In this document: in pieces, positions 1-5,271 of the stretch
Numbering within the stretch: the first letter of the stretch is position 1
Layout of the letters: each line of letters starts with the position of its first letter
Assembly: GCA_021604925.1 (NCBI GenBank)
Contig: BQJX01000246.1
Coordinates: 1-5,271 of the forward strand
DNA length: 5,271 nucleotides
Reading direction: 5' to 3'
From: Gemmatimonadota bacterium
Lineage (GTDB): Bacteria; ARS69
Program-made: the position numbers and the translations under genes
The notes under the pieces: model-generated
What the model saw: only the letters and a program-made list of their open reading frames with translations
What the model was told of the DNA's origin: nothing
Database searches by the model: none

Positions 1-1661
1 CCCCGCGCGAGCACTTCGCGGTGCAACCGCAGAACGCCCTCCTCCCCCAGGCGGTCGCCCCAGGGGTCGCCCGCATCGGACAACCCGTCGGTATACAGGA
101 TCAACTGGTCACCCGGCGCCAGGTGGACCATCGCGTGCCCGTACGTCGCCTCGCGGAAGACGCCCAGCAGCAGCCCGCCTTCGCCCAGCCGCTCCACTTC
201 GCCCGAGGAACGCAGAAGCAGCCCCGGCTCATGCCCTGCACTCGAGTACACCAGCGTGCCCGACTCCGGCGTGTACACACCCAGGAACGCCGTGACGAAG
301 TGGTCCGGGTCGAGTTCCTCCACCAGCACCCCGTTCAGATGGGAGAAGACGGCGCGCGGGTCGTCGTGATGTCGCAGTTCCGCGCGCAGTTCCGCCCGGA
401 AGCCGGCCATGATCAGTCCGGCCGAGATCCCGTTGCCGGAGACGTCGGCCACGGTGATGGCCCAGCGACGCTCGTCGATCCGCAGGAAGTCGAAGTAGTC
501 TCCCCCCACCGCGGACGACGGGATGTTGCGGCCCGTGAGCACATGTCCGGGAATGTCCGGCGACCCCGAGGGAAGCAGCGTTGCCTGGATGTTGCGTGCC
601 GCTTCCAGCTGCCCTTCCAGGCGACGCTTCTCCTTGGCGTCCGCGTGCAGTCGCGCGTGCATGATGGAGATGGCCGCCTGGTTCGAGAACGTGCCCAGCA
701 GTTCGAGGTCGTGATCATCGAACGCGGCCCGGCGATCGCTCTCCAGGTTGAACACGCCGATCACCGTGCCTTCGTACGACAGGGGCGCCGCGATCTCGGA
801 CTTGGTCTCCGCCCGAACCCCCACATAGTTCTCATGCTTCGTCACATCCGGAACGATGATGCCCCGGCCCTCGCGCACGACCCAGCCCAGGATGCCGCGA
901 TCCAGATCCAGGTTCAGGTCCTCCGCGCGCGCGTGGTCGTAGCCGCGCGTCATCTCGCGGCGGAGCATGGACTCGTCGGGATCCACCAGGAAGATTCCGA
1001 CCGCATCGGCCGGCACCAGTTCCTGGATCGCGTCCACGATCGCCTTGAGCAGCTGATCCAGGTCCACATGGGCGGAGATCTTGGTGCCGATGTCGATCAG
1101 GTGCGCGAGCTCCGCCGACCGGAGTCGCTCCTGACGGACGAGGCGGGCCGCGTCCAACGCCACGGCCAGATGGTCGGCCACGGAACGCAGGGTGCGCTGC
1201 TCATCCTCCAGATGCGTGTCCGGGTGAACGCGGTACGCCACCTCCAGCACCCCGAATACCCGCTCGCCGCGACGGAGCGGAGCGGCCAGTCGCACCTTGG
1301 GCGCTTCACCCAGCAGTTCGGCGGCCTCCAGGGCTCCGGGCGACGTGGTATCCGCCTGGATCCCGAAGAGGCCGGTACGCAGCGTGTCGTGCGCGAGCCG
1401 CGAGCGCGTGGCGTCCAACGTTCGATGATGAGCTTCTCCGCGGAGCCGGGCGTAGGCGCGCGTCCCGCCGCGACTCTTGCGCTCATTGCGCAGCAGAATC
1501 AGCGCCACGTCGGCCTGGACCGCGGCCAGCGCCAGCTCCAGCGCCAACCCGATGAGCGCGGCCTCGTCCAGCGCGGGATCCAGCAGCTCTTCCGAGCGCA
1601 GCCGCCACTCGAGCTCCTCTACCCGACGCTGATGCGAAGACGCCGGGCCCCCGTCACTCAT
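1..1661 (-). CDS. GAF-GAF-SpoIIE (PP2C-type) serine phosphatase, C-terminus beyond window
   Basis: Partial gene; 553 codons are visible from the ATG and no stop is reached before the left edge. Reading the minus strand gives a short N-terminus, a first GAF domain (about residues 36-175), a second GAF domain (about 185-335; GWVVREGRG, IAAPLSYEGTVIGVFNLES), a charged helical linker (about 336-358; EKRRLEGQLEAARNIQATLLP) and a SpoIIE/PP2C domain from about 375. Metal-site motifs are present: SAVGGDYFDF, ADVSGNGISAG, SSAGHEPGLLL and LYTDGLSDA. The last Asp-containing motif and the domain end are cut off, probably a few tens of residues. Members of this family (RsbU, RsbP) dephosphorylate anti-anti-sigma proteins in partner-switching pathways, with the GAF domains sensing a ligand or partner. 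The substrate here is unknown and no STAS or HATPase gene is in view. The ATG overlaps the stop of the upstream cupin gene by 8 bp and has only a weak Shine-Dalgarno, so coupled translation is likely. It is predicted to be cytoplasmic, as no membrane segment is seen. Confidence 0.93.
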   Translation of the reverse strand, partial: MSDGGPASSHQRRVEELEWRLRSEELLDPALDEAALIGLALELALAAVQADVALILLRNERKSRGGTRAYARLRGEAHHRTLDATRSRLAHDTLRTGLFGIQADTTSPGALEAAELLGEAPKVRLAAPLRRGERVFGVLEVAYRVHPDTHLEDEQRTLRSVADHLAVALDAARLVRQERLRSAELAHLIDIGTKISAHVDLDQLLKAIVDAIQELVPADAVGIFLVDPDESMLRREMTRGYDHARAEDLNLDLDRGILGWVVREGRGIIVPDVTKHENYVGVRAETKSEIAAPLSYEGTVIGVFNLESDRRAAFDDHDLELLGTFSNQAAISIMHARLHADAKEKRRLEGQLEAARNIQATLLPSGSPDIPGHVLTGRNIPSSAVGGDYFDFLRIDERRWAITVADVSGNGISAGLIMAGFRAELRAELRHHDDPRAVFSHLNGVLVEELDPDHFVTAFLGVYTPESGTLVYSSAGHEPGLLLRSSGEVERLGEGGLLLGVFREATYGHAMVHLAPGDQLILYTDGLSDAGDPWGDRLGEEGVLRLHREVLAR

Positions 1662-2112
1662 CGAGATAGATGCGGTCCGTTCCGTCGAAGGCCGGCGAGA
1701 ACACGCTGACTGCCTCCAACGGTCCGCCGGTCACCTGCAACGAATGTACGGTCCCACGCGGGATCAGGGCGACGGTGCCGGCCTGGACCTCTCGCGTTTC
1801 CTCGCCCACCGTCAGCACGCCGACGCCGGAGAGAACCGTGACCGTTTCGTCGTGCTTGCGGTGGTAGTGCGCGGCCACGCCTTCCGCCACGCACAGGTGG
1901 TGGGCACTGGCCGACTCGTACGCGCCGATCACGGCGGCCGTCACGTTGTCCCCGGCGGCGGGCGTCAGGGCTCCGGGCGTGTCGTAGATTCGCGACGTGG
2001 ACTCGCCGCTGGAGACCGGACCCAGCCAGACGGCGATGGCCAGGAACACGGCGCTCACCAGCAGGCTCGATGGGATCGGCCCCTTGAGAATGTGACTCCA
2101 CCACTCGCGCAC
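1654..2112 (-). CDS. Membrane-anchored small cupin-domain protein
   Basis: A 152-aa protein with a GTG start. Residues 15-31 form one hydrophobic segment (LLVSAVFLAIAVWLG) after a short basic N-terminus, with no clear signal peptidase site or lipobox Cys, so an uncleaved signal anchor with the cupin outside the cytoplasm is inferred. The cupin core has both classic motifs. Motif 1 is GVAAHYHRKHDETVTVLSG (H82, H84, E89) and motif 2 is GTVALIPRGTVH (H123), giving a complete 3-His/1-Glu metal site. The family covers enzymes, sugar or ligand sensors and isomerases, and no substrate can be assigned. GTG at 2112 was chosen because GGAGG lies 7 nt upstream and a promoter fits about 26 nt further up. 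The in-frame ATG at 2172 would fall inside the -35 element. The same frame stays open far upstream, but only as antisense of the transporter gene. The gene ends inside the start of the SpoIIE phosphatase gene and is the first gene of that operon. Confidence 0.88.
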   Translation of the reverse strand: MREWWSHILKGPIPSSLLVSAVFLAIAVWLGPVSSGESTSRIYDTPGALTPAAGDNVTAAVIGAYESASAHHLCVAEGVAAHYHRKHDETVTVLSGVGVLTVGEETREVQAGTVALIPRGTVHSLQVTGGPLEAVSVFSPAFDGTDRIYLDE

Positions 2113-2119
2113 GTTCGTG

Positions 2120-2124
2120 CCTCC
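2120..2124 (-). promoter_or_regulatory. Shine-Dalgarno that fixes the GTG start of the cupin gene
   Basis: The minus strand reads GGAGG, then 7 nt (CACGAAC), then GTG. This decides for the GTG at 2112 over the upstream ATG at 2172, which has no comparable site (CTGAATCCGCCG precedes it). Confidence 0.75.
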
Positions 2125-2143
2125 GGTTCCGGGTTCGAAGACC

Positions 2144-2172
2144 AGACTAGCGGATCCGCCGGTTCCTGACAT
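2144..2172 (-). promoter_or_regulatory. Predicted sigma70-type promoter of the cupin-SpoIIE operon
   Basis: On the minus strand, ATGTCA (2172-2167, 4 of 6 matches to TTGACA) and TAGTCT (2149-2144, three matches to TATAAT including the key first two bases and the last) are separated by exactly 17 bp. Initiation would fall near 2137, leaving a leader of about 26 nt with the GGAGG site well placed. The -10 closely resembles the TAGCCT of the divergent cstA promoter, which supports both. The match is by eye only. Confidence 0.5.
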
Positions 2173-2180
2173 CGGCGGAT
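2154..2180. repeat. Inverted repeat around the -35 of the leftward promoter (operator candidate)
   Basis: Perfect 8-bp arms ATCCGCCG (2154-2161) and CGGCGGAT (2173-2180) flank an 11-bp spacer that contains the whole -35 hexamer of the cupin promoter (2167-2172). One further mismatch outward (2153/2181) is followed by another pair (2152 G with 2182 C). A dimeric repressor binding here would occlude the -35. No regulator gene is present in the window to name as its ligand. Confidence 0.5.
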
Positions 2181-2204
2181 TCAGGATTTCGCTATCCACC
2201 TCTC

Positions 2205-2228
2205 GTGGCGGGGTTTGACTCCCGCCAC
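2205..2228. repeat. Inverted repeat around the -35 of the cstA promoter (operator candidate)
   Basis: Perfect 8-bp arms GTGGCGGG (2205-2212) and CCCGCCAC (2221-2228) flank an 8-bp spacer (GTTTGACT) that holds the -35 hexamer TTGACT at 2215-2220. It lies upstream of the predicted transcription start, so it would act as DNA, not as an RNA hairpin. Its placement suits a repressor that competes with RNA polymerase; an activator would normally sit further upstream. Confidence 0.55.
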
Positions 2229-2243
2229 CGCGAACGCTAGCCT
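2215..2243 (+). promoter_or_regulatory. Predicted sigma70-type promoter of cstA
   Basis: TTGACT (2215-2220, 5 of 6 matches to TTGACA) and TAGCCT (2238-2243) are separated by 17 bp. This is the best promoter match noticed in the window. Initiation 6-9 bp after the -10 would fall at about 2249-2252, right at the ribosome binding site, so the mRNA leader would be only about 8-11 nt. Confidence 0.65.
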
Positions 2244-2249
2244 TTCGCC

Positions 2250-2255
2250 AGGAGG
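2250..2255 (+). promoter_or_regulatory. Shine-Dalgarno of cstA
   Basis: AGGAGG (continuing as AGGAGGGG) sits 4 nt before the ATG at 2260. It decides for this ATG over the in-frame TTG at 2215, which lies in the promoter and would add 15 residues that look unlike a transporter N-terminus. Confidence 0.8.
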
Positions 2256-2259
2256 GGAA

Positions 2260-3972
2260 ATGAACGCATTGGTCCTGGCCGGCCTGTCCGCCCTGGCGTT
2301 CCTGGCCGCGTACCGTTTCTACGGTGGCTGGCTGCGTCGCGTCGTTCTGCAGGTGGGTGACCACGAGCCCGTTCCCGCCCACGAGCTGAACGACGGGGTG
2401 GACTACGTGCCCGCTCGCCGGGCCGTGCTGTTCGGGCACCACTTCGCGTCGATCGCGGGACTCGGCCCGATCCTGGGCCCCGCCATCGCGGTGATCTGGG
2501 GCTGGGTACCCGCCGTGCTCTGGATCGTCTTCGGCACCATCTTCATCGGCGGCGTGCATGACTTCGCCACGCTCGTCCTCTCCCTGCGCAATCGCGGTCG
2601 CTCGATCGGCGACATCGCCAGCGACGTCATCTCGCCCCGCGCCCGCCTGCTGTTCCTGGTCGTGATCTACTTCCTGATGTCGCTGGCCATGGGCGTCTTC
2701 GTGCTCATCATCGCCACCTTGTTCACGGCGGCTCCCGCCGATGGTCGTCCCCACCCCGAGTCGCACCCCGAAGCCGTGCTTCCGGTGCTGGCCATCCTGC
2801 TGGTCGCACTGGGCATGGGCTGGGCGTTGTACAAGTGGAAGTGGTCGTTGCTCAAGACGACCGTGATCGGATTGACCCTCTCGTTCGCGGGACTCGTGTG
2901 GGGTTCGGGGCATCCGGTCACGGCCGTCGGGCGCGACCTGTGGATCTGGATCCTCTTGGCGTACGCGTTCGCCGCGTCCGTGCTGCCGGTGTGGCTGTTG
3001 TTGCAACCGCGGGACTACCTGAATTCCTTCCAGCTGTACGCGGGCATGGGGCTCATGTTCGCGGGACTGATCGCGTCGCGCCCGGAGGTGGTGGCCCCCG
3101 CGTTCAACACCACGGCCACCGATCTCCCCGCGATCTTCCCCTTCCTGTTCATAACGGTCGCGTGCGGCGCCGTGTCCGGATTCCACTGTCTGGTCTCCTC
3201 CGGGACGACGGCCAAGCAGATCTCCTGCTCCCGCGACGCCCAGGCGATCGGCTACGGAGGCATGGCCACCGAAGGCATGCTGGCCATCCTGGCGGTTCTG
3301 GCGTGCACGGCGGGTCTGGCCAGCACCGCGGAGTGGCACCTGCACTACGCCAGCTGGGCGCAGGCGGGCGGGCTCGGCCCCAAGATCGGCGCCTTCATCA
3401 CCGGTGCCGGTCGCTTCCTGGCGGCGGTGGGTCTACCGCTGGGGGGATCCACCGCGTTCGCGGCCGTGGTCGTCGTTTCGTTCGCGCTGACCACGCTCGA
3501 CTCGGCCACCCGGTTGCTTCGGTACAATCTCGAAGAGCTGGGCCGCACGTTGAACGTCCCGCTGCTCGCCAACCGCCACGTGGCGGCGGGGGCCGCGGTC
3601 CTGTCCATTGCGGCCTTCGCGTTTCTGAAGATCGGCGGCAAGCCGGCCGGCATTGTCCTGTGGGAACTCTTCGGGACCACGAACCAACTCCTCGGCGGTC
3701 TCGCGCTGCTCACCGTGACCGTGTGGCTTGCGCGCAACCGACGTCCCACGCGCCCCGTGATCCTGCCGATGGCGTTCATGTTCGTCATGACGCTGGTGGC
3801 GATGGTCACCAAGATCCGGCAGTTCTGGACGCAGGAGGCCTGGTTCGTCTTCACGTTCGCCGTGGTGTTGCTGGGACTGGCGGCCTGGTTGGCGGCCGAG
3901 GGGTTGGCCGCGCTGTGGCGGGTGTGGCGGGGCGCCGAGGCTCCGGTTGTCCTGGAGCGTGATCCCGCGTAG
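2260..3972 (+). CDS. cstA: CstA-family carbon starvation transporter (pyruvate/peptide uptake)
   Basis: A 570-aa polytopic inner-membrane protein, almost entirely hydrophobic helices. Family signatures visible are HHFASIAGLGPILGPAIAV (60-78), GVHDFATLVLSLRNRGRSIGD (98-118), CGAVSGFHCLVSSGTTAKQI (302-321), FALTTLDSATRLLRYNLEE (408-426) and LWELFGTTNQLLGGLALL (467-484). E. coli CstA and BtsT (about 700 aa) import pyruvate with protons, and CstA is also linked to peptide uptake during carbon starvation. This protein is shorter, like the roughly 600-aa Bacillus-type members, and lacks the longer C-terminal extension. Pyruvate is therefore a family-based guess; a related small substrate is possible. 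The gene is transcribed alone, divergently from the cupin-SpoIIE operon and convergently with the DUF6265 gene. No small YbdD-like partner gene follows. The promoter carries an inverted repeat around its -35, which suggests repressor control. There is no frameshift or internal stop. Confidence 0.95.
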   Translation: MNALVLAGLSALAFLAAYRFYGGWLRRVVLQVGDHEPVPAHELNDGVDYVPARRAVLFGHHFASIAGLGPILGPAIAVIWGWVPAVLWIVFGTIFIGGVHDFATLVLSLRNRGRSIGDIASDVISPRARLLFLVVIYFLMSLAMGVFVLIIATLFTAAPADGRPHPESHPEAVLPVLAILLVALGMGWALYKWKWSLLKTTVIGLTLSFAGLVWGSGHPVTAVGRDLWIWILLAYAFAASVLPVWLLLQPRDYLNSFQLYAGMGLMFAGLIASRPEVVAPAFNTTATDLPAIFPFLFITVACGAVSGFHCLVSSGTTAKQISCSRDAQAIGYGGMATEGMLAILAVLACTAGLASTAEWHLHYASWAQAGGLGPKIGAFITGAGRFLAAVGLPLGGSTAFAAVVVVSFALTTLDSATRLLRYNLEELGRTLNVPLLANRHVAAGAAVLSIAAFAFLKIGGKPAGIVLWELFGTTNQLLGGLALLTVTVWLARNRRPTRPVILPMAFMFVMTLVAMVTKIRQFWTQEAWFVFTFAVVLLGLAAWLAAEGLAALWRVWRGAEAPVVLERDPA

Positions 3973-4000
3973 CGGAGCGCGGGACGGTTCCACCCCGCGC
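3963..4000. terminator. GC-rich overlapping hairpins between convergent genes (possible bidirectional terminator)
   Basis: Three segments can pair in two exclusive ways. TCCCGCG (3963-3969) pairs with CGCGGGA (3978-3984) across an 8-nt loop, overlapping the cstA stop codon. Alternatively GCGCGGG (3977-3983) pairs with CCCGCGC (3994-4000) across a 10-nt loop; on the minus-strand RNA an extra G-U pair is possible. There is no T run after the stem in either direction, so this is not a canonical intrinsic terminator. The 29-bp gap between the two stop codons leaves little other room. Confidence 0.35.
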
Positions 4001-4001
4001 C

Positions 4002-4469
4002 CTACTCCCCCAACCTCTCGTAGTGGAAGTCGATCCGCTGGACTTCACCGTTGTCCCCCGGTCCCTCGATCGACACGGTCATCGCTCCCGATTCCCCGCT
4101 TCGATAGAGGATCCGCTGCGGGAAGTCGTGCTCCAGGTTTTCGAAGACCGCACCGTCGTCACCGGTCTCTACCAGTCGAAAGGCGACCGGCTCCGGGTTC
4201 TGCTTCGGCTTGGTGATGTAGAAGGTGTCCTCGCCCAGGCGGGTCAGCAGGATCCACTCGTCCTGGCGCCGCTCCCCCGTTTCCGCGTTCACCACATGGC
4301 TCGCGCCCTGAAGCACCGAGTCCCCCAGAAGCTGCCACGTTTCCACGATCCGGCCGCCCGAGCGGGACCACGAACCCACCAGCCATTCGAAGTCCTGCAC
4401 GTCCGACGCGAACGAGGGGGTTGCCGCCATCGCCCCGGCGCACACCGCCATCTTCAGCCATCGCCACAT
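4002..4469 (-). CDS. Secreted DUF6265-type protein of unknown function
   Basis: A 155-aa protein. Residues 1-21 look like a Sec signal peptide (R3 and K6, then a hydrophobic stretch MAVCAGAMAA, then SFA with likely cleavage before S22), so the mature protein is periplasmic or secreted. The mature part begins with DFEWLVGSW (26-34) and contains VETWQLLGD (42-50), DEWILLTRLGEDTFYITKP (70-88) and FENLEHDFPQRILYR (109-123). This pattern of an N-terminal W-x-x-G-x-W box and a later HDFPQRI box is what I recall for the DUF6265 family, which resembles small beta-barrel or lipocalin-like domains. No biochemical role is known to me. The ATG at 4469 was chosen because GAGGAG lies 8 nt upstream; a GTG at 4478 would overlap that site. 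The gene follows the PAP2 phosphatase gene after 12 bp and is almost certainly cotranscribed with it. Confidence 0.85.
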   Translation of the reverse strand: MWRWLKMAVCAGAMAATPSFASDVQDFEWLVGSWSRSGGRIVETWQLLGDSVLQGASHVVNAETGERRQDEWILLTRLGEDTFYITKPKQNPEPVAFRLVETGDDGAVFENLEHDFPQRILYRSGESGAMTVSIEGPGDNGEVQRIDFHYERLGE

Positions 4470-4477
4470 GGGCACCA

Positions 4478-4483
4478 CTCCTC
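4478..4483 (-). promoter_or_regulatory. Shine-Dalgarno of the DUF6265 gene, overlapping the PAP2 stop
   Basis: The minus strand reads TGAGGAG: the TGA (4484-4482) is the PAP2 stop and GAGGAG (4483-4478) is the ribosome binding site, 8 nt before the ATG. Ribosomes finishing PAP2 would land on this site, so translational coupling is likely. Confidence 0.7.
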
Positions 4484-5231
4484 AGTCTTTGGGTTTCGGA
4501 TCGGACGAGTCGCGCTTTGCCCCGCCCGCTTTGCTCTTCGCTGCCGCGCGCTTCGCGGCGTTCTCCGCGTCCTTGGTGTCCTTGGTGTCCTCGGTATCGG
4601 AATCGGGATCGGCGTTGGGGGTGCCGCTTGCCTCGCTGCCGTCGTCCGCCGCCGCGTCGGTCACCCGCTTCTTCTTCTTGCCGAACGACAGCCACTTCTC
4701 CATGCGGATCCGCGACGTGCGCTCCACCGCCGCAAAGGTGGCACCGATCGCGGCCCCGAGCGCGGCGCCGCCGATGACATCGAACGGATAGTGCACCCCC
4801 ACGTAGACGCGGGAGTAGGCCACCAGCGTCGCCAGAATCAGAAGCCAGCGCAGCCTGGCAAAGCGGAGCGCCAAAAACGTGGCCGCCGCGAACGTGTTGG
4901 CCGCGTGCGACGACGGGAACGAGTAGTTGTGGGCTCCCACGAGCTTGCGCGTGTCCTCGACCACATGGAACGGCCGCAGGCGTTCGAACAGCGGCTTGAT
5001 CCCGCTGGACGAGATCTGATCCGCCAGCGCCACCGCCAGGATCGCGAACAGGATGGCGATGCGGGCTTCCGTCTTGCCCTTGGCCAGGGCCAGCAGCAGC
5101 ACCACGATGACGGGGATTCGCCAGTGATCGAAGTCCGTCAGGAACGGCATGACCACGTCCAGGAACGGACTCGTCCACTTCTGATTCAGCAGGATGAACA
5201 TCCGCTCATCCCAGGCCAGCCAAGAACTCAT
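4482..5231 (-). CDS. PAP2-family membrane phosphatase with long charged C-terminal tail
   Basis: A 249-aa protein. The three phosphatase signature motifs are complete: K79-PLFERL-R86-P87 (motif C1), F105-P-S-S-H109 (motif C2, PSSH in place of PSGH) and S140-R-VYVGV-H147-YPF-D151 (motif C3). H109 and H147 are the expected catalytic histidines and D151 the charge-relay residue. About five hydrophobic segments lie at roughly 39-50, 56-72, 110-125, 127-144 and 150-169. The family removes phosphate from lipid phosphates such as undecaprenyl pyrophosphate, phosphatidylglycerol phosphate or lipid A; which one applies here cannot be told. After residue 183 comes a 66-residue low-complexity tail: a basic KKKKR patch, an Asp/Glu/Thr-rich stretch, and an Ala/Lys-rich end. 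The tail is outside the conserved domain. The ATG at 5231 has GGAGG 4 nt upstream; a GTG at 5252 is in frame but lacks a site. First gene of an operon with the DUF6265 gene. No promoter is seen in the 40 bases upstream. Confidence 0.92.
   Translation of the reverse strand: MSSWLAWDERMFILLNQKWTSPFLDVVMPFLTDFDHWRIPVIVVLLLALAKGKTEARIAILFAILAVALADQISSSGIKPLFERLRPFHVVEDTRKLVGAHNYSFPSSHAANTFAAATFLALRFARLRWLLILATLVAYSRVYVGVHYPFDVIGGAALGAAIGATFAAVERTSRIRMEKWLSFGKKKKRVTDAAADDGSEASGTPNADPDSDTEDTKDTKDAENAAKRAAAKSKAGGAKRDSSDPKPKD
4571..4597. repeat. Three 9-bp tandem repeats in the PAP2 tail
   Basis: Two identical units CCTTGGTGT (4571-4579, 4580-4588) and one degenerate unit CCTCGGTAT (4589-4597) encode the Asp-Thr-Lys/Glu triplets of the tail (DTEDTKDTKD). 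They are in frame, so slippage would change tail length without breaking the gene. Confidence 0.7.
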
Positions 5232-5271
5232 TCCGCCTCCCCGATCCACCACGGAGATTCCCAGGCGACTT

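Noticed and set aside
21..1709. Plus-strand open frame of 562 codons
   Set aside because: It lies antisense to the GAF-GAF-SpoIIE gene, is Arg/Gln/His-rich without any domain, and has no ribosome binding site. High GC content keeps the opposite frame open.
2123..2166. Direct repeat CCGGTTCC at 2123-2130 and 2159-2166
   Set aside because: Only 8 bp, GC-rich, and the first copy overlaps the cupin ribosome binding site; too weak to call a binding-site pair.
2170..2172. In-frame ATG for the cupin protein (172 aa version)
   Set aside because: It falls inside the predicted -35 element, has no ribosome binding site, and would put about 20 non-hydrophobic residues ahead of the natural basic-plus-hydrophobic N-terminus.
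2173..3345. Upstream extension of the cupin reading frame
   Set aside because: The frame stays open across the antisense strand of cstA, but that part is Gln/Arg/Asp-rich junk. The real start is the GTG at 2112 with GGAGG upstream.
2835..3962. Plus-strand 375-codon frame inside cstA
   Set aside because: It overlaps the transporter in another frame; the composition (Arg/Gly/His-rich, no motifs) marks it as a shadow.
3345..3993. Minus-strand frames of 169 and 186 codons opposite the cstA 3' half
   Set aside because: They are antisense to conserved transporter sequence and have no recognisable domain.
4159..5178. Minus-strand 339-codon frame across PAP2 and DUF6265
   Set aside because: It is frame-shifted relative to two genes with full family motifs and has low-complexity Gly/Arg content.
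5232..5271. Promoter for the PAP2 operon
   Set aside because: No convincing -10/-35 pair is visible in these 40 bases; the promoter probably lies beyond the right edge.

Overview
The window is high-GC bacterial DNA with tightly packed genes and five protein-coding genes. Two have Sec-type or signal-anchor N-termini. None of the gene families is lineage-restricted. A GAF-GAF-SpoIIE phosphatase, a short CstA transporter and TTGACT/TAGCCT-type promoters would fit a free-living high-GC phylum such as Gemmatimonadota, Eisenbacteria or Acidobacteria. That placement is a guess, and nothing here fixes the taxon. There are no mobile elements, tRNAs, rRNAs or CRISPR arrays.

Left part (1-2112, minus strand): a two-gene operon. 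The first gene is a small membrane-anchored cupin (152 aa, GTG start). Its last codons overlap by 8 bp (ATGAGTGA) the start of a long signalling phosphatase with two GAF domains, a short helical linker and a SpoIIE/PP2C catalytic domain. The phosphatase runs off the left edge and lacks its C-terminus. Much of this DNA also carries long open frames on the other strand, but those are shadows.

Centre (2113-2259): a 147-bp divergent regulatory region. A sigma70-like promoter (TTGACT, 17-bp spacer, TAGCCT) points right to the transporter. A second (ATGTCA, 17-bp spacer, TAGTCT) points left to the cupin-phosphatase operon. Each -35 hexamer lies in the spacer of its own perfect 8-bp-arm inverted repeat, which suggests two operators. 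This is the most interesting part of the window.

Right part: cstA (2260-3972, plus strand) encodes a 570-aa CstA-family pyruvate/peptide transporter. It converges, across a 29-bp GC-rich gap with competing hairpins, on a second minus-strand pair: a PAP2 lipid phosphatase with a long charged tail (4482-5231), followed by a secreted DUF6265-type protein (4002-4469) whose ribosome binding site overlaps the PAP2 stop codon.

The arrangement suggests that carbon-starvation transport and a phosphatase-based (partner-switching-like) signalling unit share a control region. The PAP2/DUF6265 pair is probably an independent envelope-related transcription unit. No complete novel system is evident; the cupin-phosphatase coupling and the paired operators are the leads.
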